Assembly: GCF_963678635.1 (NCBI RefSeq)
Contig: NC_087065.1
Location: 38,591,888 to 38,655,887, forward strand
From: Symsagittifera roscoffensis
Lineage: Eukaryota; Xenacoelomorpha; Acoela; Convolutidae
Length of the DNA: 64,000 nt
Direction of reading: 5' to 3'
A program made the position numbers and the translations under genes. A model generated the notes under the pieces. That model searched no databases and was not told the origin of the DNA. It worked only from the letters and a program-made list of their open reading frames with translations. Within the stretch, counting starts at the first letter, position 1. Every line of letters begins with the position of its first letter. Below are positions 8,794 to 18,357 of this stretch, one piece after another.

Positions 8794-11748
8794 ATGTCTC
8801 ACCCACAAAATGATGAACAGGAGAGGCGGCCGCCGTTTAACGATGACAAAGAAAAGTTGACAACCCACGACACATCGAGTTCTAACAAGCAGTATGACTA
8901 CCTAACCAAAATGTTCCAGCCTCCGAAGGGTACTAAATTTGCCACCGCCAGAACCAAAAACGAAATAAGTAAGTTTGAAGCTAACAAGCTTGGTGGCCTA
9001 GGCGGTGTTTCAGCATCAATGTTGACCCCTGGCTTAAAACAGGAGCTCCAGATTTTGGAAAAACAAAAAACTAGTGTAAGTCATGGTCCAACGTGTATTG
9101 CATCTTCAAGTAGTAATAGGAGTCCTGAGCTTGTAGACTTAGAGAGCATTAGCAGTCAAGAAAAATCAAGTAATGAATCACGTGATCGAGGCAACCGTGA
9201 AGTCAGTCAAACCTTACGAAGTTCTGATCGCAGTAAAACAGGACCTTCTAGCGAAAGACGCAGAACTAGATCACGATCCAGAGATAGGTCAGGGTCCCGA
9301 AAGCAATACGAGCCCAGCAGTAGTCACAGATACCACCGCAGTCCAGAACATAGTAGGTTTGAAACGAGAGGTAGGCACCTCCACAGATTTTCTTCACACC
9401 GAGGCGATTCAAGGGACAATGTTGGACGAAATCGAGATTTCGGTTCTCGAGATTCGAGAAATACCGACAGTCTAGAGCCTTTTGTTAGAAATAATCGTGG
9501 ACATGGTCGAAGTACTAGACCGTTTGCACCTCGTGGCAGAGGTTCCAATTTCCAAAGAGGATCCATTAGTGGACGAGGGGGTGGCTCAGTCAATCAGAGG
9601 AATCATCAGAATAACAGAAGACCTTGGAATGATAATCGCAGTTATTCAAAAAATCTGGGCGCTAGATCTAGCAATACAGAGCAGCATGCTCCGGGAACAT
9701 CAATACAGTCAGAGCCAACACAGAAACAGTTCCAGAACACACGAGGACTTCAGCTTATGGATAAGCTCGATAAGTTAAATATGGTGAGTCGTTTTTTAGA
9801 AACAGCCAGAATTTACGAAACGAAAATCGAGCCAGCTGAACAAGCCAAATTGAAAGAGCGACAAAAGTTGTCAATGATTTTGCCGAAGACCGCAGACGAG
9901 GATACTATAGCAAAGACGTTGGAATCCAACATGCTATGTGTAAAGAACTTGAAAGACGTGACTTCGCATAAACGTTTGGCAAGCTTGGTTTGCACAATGC
10001 GTTACTTTTTGGGACAACTCAACGTAGACATTAGTTCACATGACAAATACTTCGAGCAGTACCTGTCCTCGTTTTGTGCCACAATGGGGTGGGATCCAAT
10101 TGGTGCAGAAGCAGCGTTGACTCTAGACGTAAAAGAGAAATGGGATGTTTTCAAAGACTATTCATACTCTCCAGGCGATGATTTCAAGTGCAAAAAATGT
10201 TCGATCGTTTACCCAAGCTCAAAGTTCAAGTGTATAACATGCCAACAGCTGTTCACCTGTTTACCCGACCTTTTCTCCCATGAGTTCATAATGCATAGAA
10301 AACTTGTTCAGCCTTCATTCCAATGTTTCGTATGTCAGAGTCAGTTCGGGTCGGATCCTGTAAGCTTCGCGAGACATTTCACACTTGAACATGTTTGTTC
10401 AGCCGGGCATTCTGAATGTGCATTAGGTTGTAAAACTCTGATCGCTGGATCTTCCTACATCGATCTGGAAAACCACACAGCTTCTCAGCATAATTGCAAA
10501 ATTTGTGGCGATTTGATTGGCAACTCATTGCGGCAACATTTGGATTTTTTTCACTCCTTGATGAAGACTTCTGATTATCTACCTGAAGTGTACTTTGAAC
10601 CGATTGTTGACGAAGAATTGGCAAAATTAAATGACCTCTTGAACACGTTTGAAGAGGTCAAAAGAAAGAATCCGCAAATTTTCGATGAGTGTGCAGAAGT
10701 TGAAAGTCCAATCAAAAGTCCACCAAGTAGCTCAAATGTTGATTCAACAGCATCTTTTAGCGAATTTGATCTGAAAAATTTTGAACCCATGAAAAATATT
10801 CACCGTTATTTGACTTCAGATGAAACACACACAATAACGAGTTTAAATCTCTGTGCGATCAGTGATACTAGCGAACACCGATTGACTCAGCTAAGCGATT
10901 TAACAGAGGAAGAAACTTGCCTTTACATGGACACATCTCGAGATCCGCGGCTGAAATCTGAGTTTTATAAAAGCTCAACATTTTTTCTAAGTTTGAATCA
11001 TAATTCTTTCAATAGTAATGAATCAAGTCTAGAGGAGCGACTATTCAACACTTCTAGTAACTTGACCCCTTGGAGGTCAAGTGGCATACACCAAGAGTTC
11101 AAAATTCTGAAGTATAAAACTGCATTCAATGATATTTTCCAGACTCATGAGAACCAAATACGTGCTATTCCTATTCAAAAGGAAGACTCCACTCTGAAAA
11201 ACAGACTTTGTCCGATACCTGCGAAATCAAGGCGATCAGACAGTTACCGGGAAGAGCCGGTGGAACTCATTGTTGACTCCAATCCAAGTATGAAATTGAG
11301 ACGTAGTGAGTCGTCCAGTATTAATAGCAGGACTAGCTTCCCGCCCCTACCAATGCCACCTGAACCGGCTGTTCAAAAAGCGACGTCCGAGTGGGATCCG
11401 AGATTTGACAGAATCATTCACGAATTCGGAGAATCTGCATTACGGACTCCTCCTCCCCTGTCTAAATCGACAACTCGAAATGAGATTCCGAAGTTTGGAG
11501 TCGACTTCAGGACACCGCCCGAGAAGCTAACCGAACAGATTGCGACATCGCAAAGCAAACCTGCCGTCATAGATCGAGATCCGAGGTTAAAGAGGTCGTC
11601 ATCTTCTTCCAGTTGCAGCGAAACAGCGGTAAGGAGATCCTCCAGTTCAATCAACCAAAATACAGCAGTTGAAAACTCAACAGAAATTGAGCGCAAAAGA
11701 ATGGAACAAACTATGGCCCTCTATTTAGCCAAACAGAAACCTAATTAA
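8794..11748 (+). CDS. Zinc-finger/RS-domain protein gene 2 (paralogue of gene 1)
   Basis: A single-exon 984-residue frame. In order it has: an N-terminal region; an RS-rich block (about residues 120-215) running into an Arg/Gly/Asn-rich part with RGG-like repeats (to about 285); a helical domain (about 320-446) matching gene 1 (compare 'KYFEQYL' with 'KYFEEYL'); one Cys/His cassette (about 465-588) with the same Cys/His order as the first cassette of gene 1; and a long Ser-rich tail (590-984). The tail carries three DPR[LF] motifs, at about residues 720, 873 and 925. The start is the first in-frame ATG; two short upstream ORFs precede it (8752 and 8757). RS plus RG composition suggests a nuclear RNA-associated protein, which is an inference. 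The order of RS block and cassette is swapped relative to gene 1. Confidence 0.87.
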   Translation: MSHPQNDEQERRPPFNDDKEKLTTHDTSSSNKQYDYLTKMFQPPKGTKFATARTKNEISKFEANKLGGLGGVSASMLTPGLKQELQILEKQKTSVSHGPTCIASSSSNRSPELVDLESISSQEKSSNESRDRGNREVSQTLRSSDRSKTGPSSERRRTRSRSRDRSGSRKQYEPSSSHRYHRSPEHSRFETRGRHLHRFSSHRGDSRDNVGRNRDFGSRDSRNTDSLEPFVRNNRGHGRSTRPFAPRGRGSNFQRGSISGRGGGSVNQRNHQNNRRPWNDNRSYSKNLGARSSNTEQHAPGTSIQSEPTQKQFQNTRGLQLMDKLDKLNMVSRFLETARIYETKIEPAEQAKLKERQKLSMILPKTADEDTIAKTLESNMLCVKNLKDVTSHKRLASLVCTMRYFLGQLNVDISSHDKYFEQYLSSFCATMGWDPIGAEAALTLDVKEKWDVFKDYSYSPGDDFKCKKCSIVYPSSKFKCITCQQLFTCLPDLFSHEFIMHRKLVQPSFQCFVCQSQFGSDPVSFARHFTLEHVCSAGHSECALGCKTLIAGSSYIDLENHTASQHNCKICGDLIGNSLRQHLDFFHSLMKTSDYLPEVYFEPIVDEELAKLNDLLNTFEEVKRKNPQIFDECAEVESPIKSPPSSSNVDSTASFSEFDLKNFEPMKNIHRYLTSDETHTITSLNLCAISDTSEHRLTQLSDLTEEETCLYMDTSRDPRLKSEFYKSSTFFLSLNHNSFNSNESSLEERLFNTSSNLTPWRSSGIHQEFKILKYKTAFNDIFQTHENQIRAIPIQKEDSTLKNRLCPIPAKSRRSDSYREEPVELIVDSNPSMKLRRSESSSINSRTSFPPLPMPPEPAVQKATSEWDPRFDRIIHEFGESALRTPPPLSKSTTRNEIPKFGVDFRTPPEKLTEQIATSQSKPAVIDRDPRLKRSSSSSSCSETAVRRSSSSINQNTAVENSTEIERKRMEQTMALYLAKQKPN

Positions 11749-12989
11749 ATTGAAAAAATTTAATATCATCAGACACAAGTAGGTGTTCCTGTAAATTTTC
11801 AATATTAATAATCTACATATTTTACTGGAATATAGTTAGAAATTTACTAATTTATTGAAATGATTAATTGAATTCGTTTTCCTTTTTTGACTGACTGTCA
11901 TTGTTCCGATCCATTGAAAAATGGGGAGGAACTTCGTAATTTTTTCTTTTTTTTTGTTTTCCACTCAAAATCAGGTACCACAAATAATAATCGGACTGGG
12001 TTGAGTGATATATCATTTTAACGCCTTCTCATTCGTGATTCAATCGACGTTTAGAAATATCTAAAAAAACCGGTTTGAAATTTTTGATTTTTTGACGAAT
12101 TTCGAGTAAGCGAGCAGGCTTACAATAGTTTTTTTTAATAGCTTAAAAGCTTACAATTGCTTAATTTAGGCGGTAAAAACTTAGTTTTACCAGATTAATT
12201 TAAGTTTTTTTGAGTCTTTTCGCGCCTTTTTGGAAACAAAAACGTCAAAAATTGAAAAAACTGCAAAAAAATATATTTAATGATTTTTTTTTGATTTTCT
12301 GGTCATTTTTCTGACATAATTGTTTTTCAATTTGCTTATTTTCCTATGACTGTCGAATAGGTCTAAGCTCTAGTTTTTCGTTCAGATCCTTTTATCGCAC
12401 CACGCAGAAAAAACTACTATAATTAAAAAAAAATTTTGTGTTTTTTTAAGAGTGGTCGGAACATTCTGTGCTACTTCTTGCACCTTAACTGTCTATTATT
12501 GTTAGAATTGTGGCATCAGCAATAACTATTTCAAAACAATCATCGGCAGGCAACGAGAAGATGATTTTTTCACATTTTATGAAGGGCGCATGTTCAATTA
12601 TCACATTGCAAAATATACAAATCATGTGTACGTTCCGAGAAAGTTATTACAAATTTTCAGCCAATTGATTAATTCAAGCGGGCTCGATTAATCGATGCTC
12701 GTAAAAAAAATGTTGAAGAAATTTTTTAAATCCGACCCCAACCCTAGTTAAGTATATTCAGCATGCTTAGAAGTCCTAGAATCAAACGATATCTCGACTG
12801 ATTAAAAGGAAACGGAATAAACTAGCTTAACACTGATTGTTTGATCGAGTTATTTTTGCTTAGTTTGAAATTACGGGTGTGCATATAATTGCTTATATAC
12901 GGGTGTACTTGTCATTGCCGACGTTTAGCTGAGTCTCGAGTATTATAATACTTCGGCCAATCTATCTATACATTATTTAATAGGCATGT
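11749..12989. other. Intergenic, repeat-derived
   Basis: No gene was recognised. 11905-12115 matches the dispersed block at 4830-5065. About 12440-12490 ('ggtcggaacattctgtgct') matches sequence near 59330 and, inverted, near 59660-59705. No canonical AATAAA was found close behind the gene 2 stop. Confidence 0.5.
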
Positions 12990-13027
12990 TTAATTGACAC
13001 ATGTTTAAGATCTCCCCTTGTTGGCAT

Positions 13028-13480
13028 TTTTAAGAGTAATGAACGTAGTGAGTACTCTTATATAGGTCTTGCTGATTTGTTTGTTTCTTTTTCACGCTCA
13101 TTTTTGATTTTTCGCAGCTTGGCTTTTTAAAAATCAGTGCATTTCTGTTGTTAAAAGGAAGGCAAACTCCGCTATCGAACAGCAAAATTGTAAAGGTCAC
13201 GAAAAACGTGACTGACTTCTAATTTCGAAAATGGAAGTTAATTATCAGATTTGCCAGCGAAATAAAAGTTTTACCTATTGATCCAGTTTTCTCAAATTGG
13301 GTTAATTTTAACATAAAAGTGTCCATCATAAATTGTTCTACAAAATTCAAAGAGCTCTTGGCCATCTATTTTTTTCTTCGAACTTCAAAAGTTGGAAAAA
13401 ACAAGTCGTTTTTTTCAGTTTCCTTGCATTCATTACACTTTTTCAGCCTAAATTTTTCGATCACAGTTTATTTAACTAAA
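13028..13480 (+). repeat. R1 dispersed repeat
   Basis: R1 starts with a head in which 'taagagt' and 'actctta' flank 'aatgaacgtagtgagt', then 'tataggtcttgctgat'. Later blocks include 'aggcaaactcc', 'tttcgaaaatgg', 'cagcgaaataaaa' and 'ccagttttctcaaat'. At least a dozen copies occur in the window, all but one on the + strand. No ORF is shared between copies. The family is not recognised. Confidence 0.65.
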
Positions 13481-13680
13481 TTTGAAATTCTTATCCCTAA
13501 AGTGGGGTGCTGTCAGTGTACACTCAGAGGTTGCAAATCTGTGTTTCAAGTATACATACTCTTTATGTTTTTTTTTTCATTTTTTATAAACTTAAAGATA
13601 TAAAAAAACTAATCGAATTTGAAATTCTCAACCCTATACTTTCTCCGGAACACTCGGAGTTTGGAGATCTGGCGTTTTAG

Positions 13681-14044
13681 CAGGGGCGGATCTAGGATTT
13701 TCTCGAGGAGTGGGGCGGTTTGTAAAAAAATCTTTTTTTTAAGTCAACCAAATTGATTTTCCGAGCTCTGCCAACGCACTGAAAACGACCCTGCTTAAGA
13801 CTAATATTCAGTGCCGCAGGCAAAATTTTGAAAAAACAGGCTGTAAAAGGCGTTTTTAGCAACTTTTTCTAAAGTTTTGTCTGCGCGCGCTCCCCCCTCA
13901 AAATTAGTATAACATGGCGCCAACGGCGCCTTTAGAAAATTTTTAGGGTTCGTCAGCCAATAATAGATATCTCAAAATAGCATAAAGGGGGACCATTTGG
14001 GTCGGCTGGTGGTAGAATTCCTGAGGAGGGGGCGTCCGCCCCAG
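13681..14044. mobile_element. hAT-type MITE 'CAGGGGCGGA', array copy 1
   Basis: The ends are CAGGGGCGGA and TCCGCCCCAG. The flanks cgttttag and cgtctaag correspond to the monomer sequence cgtccaag, consistent with an 8-bp target duplication. It sits within a satellite monomer. Confidence 0.65.
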
Positions 14045-14852
14045 CGTCTAAGTATGACTGCTCAAATCTTTAAGGTTTTCGAGATATGGCATTTTTTATG
14101 ATTTTTTCAAATAATTTTTTAAAGTAAAATTAGATATAAAAACTAACCGAACTTGAATATTTCATTTATATACTGGGTTTCTTTCATGGTACACCCTGAA
14201 TTTGCAAATCTGGCTTCCAAGCAGGGGTAAATCTATATTTTCGCGAGGGTTGGGGCGGTTTTAAAAAGAAATCAAAAATTTTGTTGACCTTTTCTCAAGT
14301 CAACCAAATTAATTTTCCGAGCTCTGCCAACGCACTGAAAACGACCCTGCTTAAGACTAATATTCAGTGCCGCAGGCAAAATTTTGAAAAAACAGGCTGT
14401 AAAAGGCGTTTTTAGCAACTTTTTCTAAAGTTTTGTCTGCGCGCGCTCCCCCCTCAAAATTAGTATAACATGGCGCCAACGGCGCCTTTAGAAAATTTTT
14501 AGGGTTCGTCAGCCAATAATAGATATCTCAAAATAGCATAAAGGGGGACCATTTGGGTCGGCTGGTGGTAGAATTCCTGAGGAGGGGGCGTCCGCCCCAG
14601 CGTCTAAGTATGACTGCTCAAATCTTTAAGGTTTTCGAGATATGGCATTTTTTATGATTTTTTCAAATAATTTTTTAAAGTAAAATTAGATATAAAAACT
14701 AACCGAACTTGAATATTTCATTTATATACTGGGTTTCTTTCATGGTACACCCTGAATTTGCAAATCTGGCTTCCAAGCAGGGGTAAATCTATATTTTCGC
14801 GAGGGTTGGGGCGGTTTTAAAAAGAAATCAAAAATTTTGTTGACCTTTTCTC
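13741..14852 (+). repeat. Tandem duplication, 556 bp x2
   Basis: 13741-14296 and 14297-14852 appear nearly identical by eye, each comprising most of a MITE, a satellite monomer and the next MITE head. Diverged further units follow from 14853 and about 15338. The near identity points to a very recent unequal exchange, or to an assembly artefact. Confidence 0.85.
14222..14600. mobile_element. hAT-type MITE 'CAGGGGCGGA', array copy 2
   Basis: It starts CAGGGGTAAA (degenerate left end) and ends TCCGCCCCAG, with flanks cttccaag and cgtctaag. The interior copies array copy 1. Confidence 0.6.
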
Positions 14853-15078
14853 AAGTCAACCAAATTAATTTTCCGAGCTCTGCCGAAGCACTAAAAACGA
14901 CTCGGCTTAAGACAAATTTTCTGGGCGGCAGGCAAAGTTTTGAAAAACAGGCCAAAAAATGCGTTTTTAGCAATTTTTTCTAAAGTTTTTTTAACCAATA
15001 AATCGCGTTTTTTTACTAAGGACGATCGTTTGGGTTGTCAGCTGGTTGAATTCCTGAGAAGGGGGGTGTCCGCCCCTG
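14778..15078. mobile_element. hAT-type MITE 'CAGGGGCGGA', array copy 3
   Basis: It starts like array copy 2 and diverges after about 14885. It ends CCGCCCCTG next to cgtccaag. Shorter inside than copies 1 and 2. Confidence 0.6.
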
Positions 15079-15259
15079 CGTCCAAGTATGACTAGTCAAA
15101 TTCTTAAGGTTTTCGAGATATGGCAATTTTTATGATTTTTTTTTTACAATTTTTTCAAAGTAAAGTTAGATATAAAAAAAGTAACCGAACTTGAAGTTCT
15201 CAACCATATAGTGGGTTGCTTCCATCGTAAACCCAGAATTTGCAAATCTGGCGTCCAGG

Positions 15260-15651
15260 CAGGGGCGAAACTAGGATTTTCTCGAGGGTTGAACCGGTTT
15301 TGAAAAAAAAATTCGAAAATTTTGTCGACTTTTTGTCAAGTCAACCAAATTGATTTTCCGAGCACTGTCAAAGCGCTAGAAAGACCCTGCTTTGGATAAT
15401 TTTTCTGTACCGCAAGCAAAATTTTGAAAAACAGGCTATAAAATGCGTTATCAGGCACTTTTCTTAGAAAAATTTACCAAAAATTTGTGTTTTTTTGGCG
15501 CGCGCTAACCCCTCAAGTTCAGTATGTATTGGCGCCAAAGATGCCTTTAGAAAAATTTTAGGGTCCGTCAGACAAAAATGTTTATGTCGAAATAGTACAA
15601 AAGGGGGACCCATTGGGTCAGCAGGTGGTCGAATTGCTAAATCCGCCCCTG
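15260..15651. mobile_element. hAT-type MITE 'CAGGGGCGGA', array copy 4
   Basis: It starts CAGGGGCGAA and ends ATCCGCCCCTG, with flanks cgtccagg and cttccaat. It is the most diverged of the four array copies, consistent with an old insertion that was then amplified with its monomer. Confidence 0.6.
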
Positions 15652-16150
15652 CTTCCAATCATGACTGCTCAATTCCTTTAAGTTTCTGATGTGGCGATTT
15701 TTGTTCTCAATTTTTTCAAAAAATTTTGATAAAAAAATCATCTAACAGAAATTCTCAACTCTAAAGCGCTGTTCTGTCAGGAGTTGTTCAGCGGGCACTG
15801 TCAGGGTACTAATCTGCTCAAATCTTTTTTGTTCCCGAGATATGGCGTTTCTCATGATCTTTTCAATACTTTCTAACAAAACTTCAAAAATAACTTATAG
15901 AAATTGAAATTCTCGACCTTATGGTTGGATGCTGTCAGGGTACAAAATAGGGTCAAAAATCTGCCCTCTAATCTATCTTCTCAAATTATTATTTTTTTCG
16001 AGATGTGATGTTTTTTATGAAATAGAAACCCCTGATAGATGAGACCAATTTATCTTCACGGCTGCATTAAATATAGCTGTTTTGGTACATGTTTTCGGAA
16101 GCTCTTTTTACGTTCAGTGATCTATTTGAAGCACTAGGTGGGAGTCCTTC

Positions 16151-16868
16151 GCTAGGTAGTTTTTTGTACGAAAGTTATCACACTTTTGTAGTCATAGGAT
16201 AACGACCATTTTGATATAACAAGAGATAGATATTTCACAACCCAGCCGTTGAGATGAAACGTGGCAGTTTTACCGATTGATGTATCGAGCTGTTTGTCGA
16301 TATTTTCAATCAACTCTTTTTTAAGTATGCTATTTCATGGAAGATATTACACTGCTGAAAAACAATGTCCGCTAAGAACTGCCCGAAAAACAATGTTTTG
16401 GCACTTGTTTGAAGGTTATGATCAATTAACTGCGTTTTTTTCGGCGTGCTACCAAATTCATATAAGGGCTAAGCGTAGCTTAGTTTGATAACCAATGCGA
16501 AATCAAAATGGATACGAATGTATTTTGCAATGTCTGCGCTAGTCAGCCAAAATATCTTATTTTCAAAAATCTTGCATACGAGCATACTTCGGCTTTTCGC
16601 GTTAATACAGATCGCTGAAACGTGAATGGAAACCTGCAAGTACTTGGTATACAAAAGAATTCGATTGATTTTGTGATTGTTTAACAAACAACAAATTCAT
16701 GTGACCATGTCTTGACGATTGATGCCTCCATCATTGTGACTTATTCACGCAGTGCCAATAGAGCAATTGGATATGGTATGACTCTTAACCGAATGAGGAA
16801 ATCAACATTTGAATATTTCCGGGTTAACCAAGATAAAATCGATCATTTTCATTGCTGCTCTTTGACAG
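16151..16868. other. Non-coding stretch before claudin-like gene A
   Basis: No exon was recognised. The stretch ends in a good polypyrimidine acceptor 'gctgctctttgacag' (to 16868), which defines the start of the first exon of gene A. Confidence 0.45.
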
Positions 16869-16900
16869 GAACTTACGTGAATGGTAACTGTGCATGGTAA

Positions 16901-16929
16901 ATGAGTACAGCAACTAGTGAACTTATCAG
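16901..16929 (+). CDS. Claudin/PMP22-like tetraspan gene A, exon 1
   Basis: This exon gives nine residues (MSTATSELI) and two bases of a tenth codon, which exon 2 completes to Arg. It ends at a CAG|GTAGGT donor (16930). A short N-terminal cytoplasmic tail immediately before membrane span 1 is the usual layout of claudin-family proteins. A 7-codon upstream ORF (ATG at 16881) in the 5' UTR has a stop that overlaps this ATG (ATGA). The exon is small, so the call rests on donor quality, phase match to exon 2, and the acceptor at 16868. Confidence 0.6.
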
Positions 16930-17696
16930 GTAGGTGTTCGCATCAAACCCCCGGAAGACCGCATGCGTTAATTTTCGATTACTTTTCTTGCAAAATATAG
17001 GTACACTAAATGAATGTCACTTGAGGGCGAGAGGATAATATTTTCAGTTGTATTCAAAATTCAATTAGGTGATTTTAAAATTAGGAATAGAGAAACTGCT
17101 TTTTATAACGAAATTTTGCTTTTTCGTCAATATTGGTTTAAGACAAATCATTTGAAGCTGACATTAATCAAGGTGATTCAGATTTTTTCATTCATTTGAT
17201 TTTTTCCCTTTCACTTAATACGGTCAAATATCCGAATAACGTGCGAAGCAATATTAAACAAAACATACTTTTTTGGACTGAAAAAAAAATGTTTTTCATC
17301 AGATTATAAATGTGCTCTGCAATTTCTATGCTACATGCAGAGCAATCAGCTAATCTTGTTTCATTTAAAGCTAGAATAAATCAAAAAGTTCACTTCAGGC
17401 AACTTTTTGCACTCTACACTTACTATTCTGCTGCGGCGGAACCAGCAGTATATTGATAGATTGAACTTCGTTAGCAGAGAAGTATATGATAGCTGAAACT
17501 TTAATTTAATCGTGTTTCGGTTTTCATACCGGAATGTCTGATAAAAAATCAAAAGATTCAAGTACAAAAGATAATTTATTAACTACTGGGTGCAAAATAC
17601 ATCCCAATTGGATTTAATCAAGTGGAGAGGGTTTCTTTCATTGATTTTATGACACCAATTTTAGAGAATTTTAATTATATGTGCGATTCAAATCAG

Positions 17697-17909
17697 GTTT
17701 GTGACTTTATTCGTGGTGATTGGGGTGCAAGTAACCATCAATCTGCAGCATATGAATGGGGGCCTAACTCAAACAGAAAACGACAAAGATACCGGCGATC
17801 AAGACTACAGCCTCTTGAACGACACATCTCACGTAAAAATAGGTTTCTGGGGTTACTGTATTGAAGACCAAAATGGGGTCACGCTGGTCAATCAGAACGT
17901 CAATTTCAG
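17697..17909 (+). CDS. Claudin/PMP22-like tetraspan gene A, exon 2
   Basis: This exon encodes most of membrane span 1 (FVTLFVVIGVQVTI) and the first part of extracellular loop 1. The loop has an NDT glycosylation sequon and the GFWGYC motif, a variant of the claudin/PMP22 G-L-W-x-x-C signature. The acceptor 'gattcaaatcag' ends at 17696 and the donor is CAG|GTAGCT at 17910. Both ends are phase 2, the entry phase seen in the matching exon of gene B. The assembled gene A encodes about 223 residues: four spans, a long first loop, and a short C-terminus, normal for this superfamily. Such proteins work in cell junctions, membrane growth control or channel regulation; which applies here cannot be read from the sequence. 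Confidence 0.72.
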
Positions 17910-18131
17910 GTAGCTGAGCTATAACAATGATAATCAGTACTTCGAAAGCATGCAAACAATCTAGAATTGTTTTTTGAGAAGCAACTATTTTGCTTAGGCT
18001 TTGTGATTAGCAAGCCTTATCAAAACGGAGCATAAAATTTAAAACGCCTTTTTCAAATTGGGTTGAGCTTAGGTTAAAAAATAATGAGGGCAAAACTTGC
18101 TTAGATTTTAAGGAAAAATAATATGGTGCAA

Positions 18132-18349
18132 TGGGCAGATTTAGGGGGGAGGGGTGGAAGCGCCAATATATACTAATTAAAGGGGGGAGCTCGCGCCGAA
18201 AAAAAAGCTCCCAAAAAAATTTCACAAAAACCAAATTTGGGTCCAAATAGGGTCTTTATATTGTTCTGGGACCACTCGGAAACTCAATTTGGTTGAGCTA
18301 AAAAAATTCGACAAAACCTTACTTCGAGAAAATCCTAGATCCGCCCCTG
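18132..18349. mobile_element. hAT-type MITE 'CAGGGGCGGA' with exact target duplication
   Basis: The element starts 'tgggcagatttag' (degenerate) and ends 'ctagatccgcccctg'. It is flanked by tggtgcaa on both sides (18124-18131 and 18350-18357), an exact 8-bp duplication. The interior has 'cgccaatatatacta', as in the 47.7-kb copy. Confidence 0.75.
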
Positions 18350-18357
18350 TGGTGCAA

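Larger units (their letters stand above)
12990..16150 (+). repeat. Satellite-like array S-A (copy downstream of gene 2)
   Basis: The head ('attgacacatgtttaag', about 12992) and tail ('ttttggtacatgttttcgg', about 16080) match the block in the gene 1 intron. Monomers carry the same 'tatgactgctcaaatc' and 'ttttcgagatatggc' blocks. Unlike the 3.5-4.7 kb copy, this one is expanded, because several monomers contain a hAT MITE at one fixed site. An R1 repeat lies near its start (13028). Confidence 0.7.

Noticed and set aside
9173-9778. Two overlapping frames (about 100 codons each) within gene 2
   Set aside because: Off-frame shadows of the RS/RGG region of gene 2.
13030-13080. Possible hammerhead ribozyme in the R1 head
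   Set aside because: The paired 'taagagt/actctta' is present, but the conserved CUGANGA and GAAA core is not found in place.
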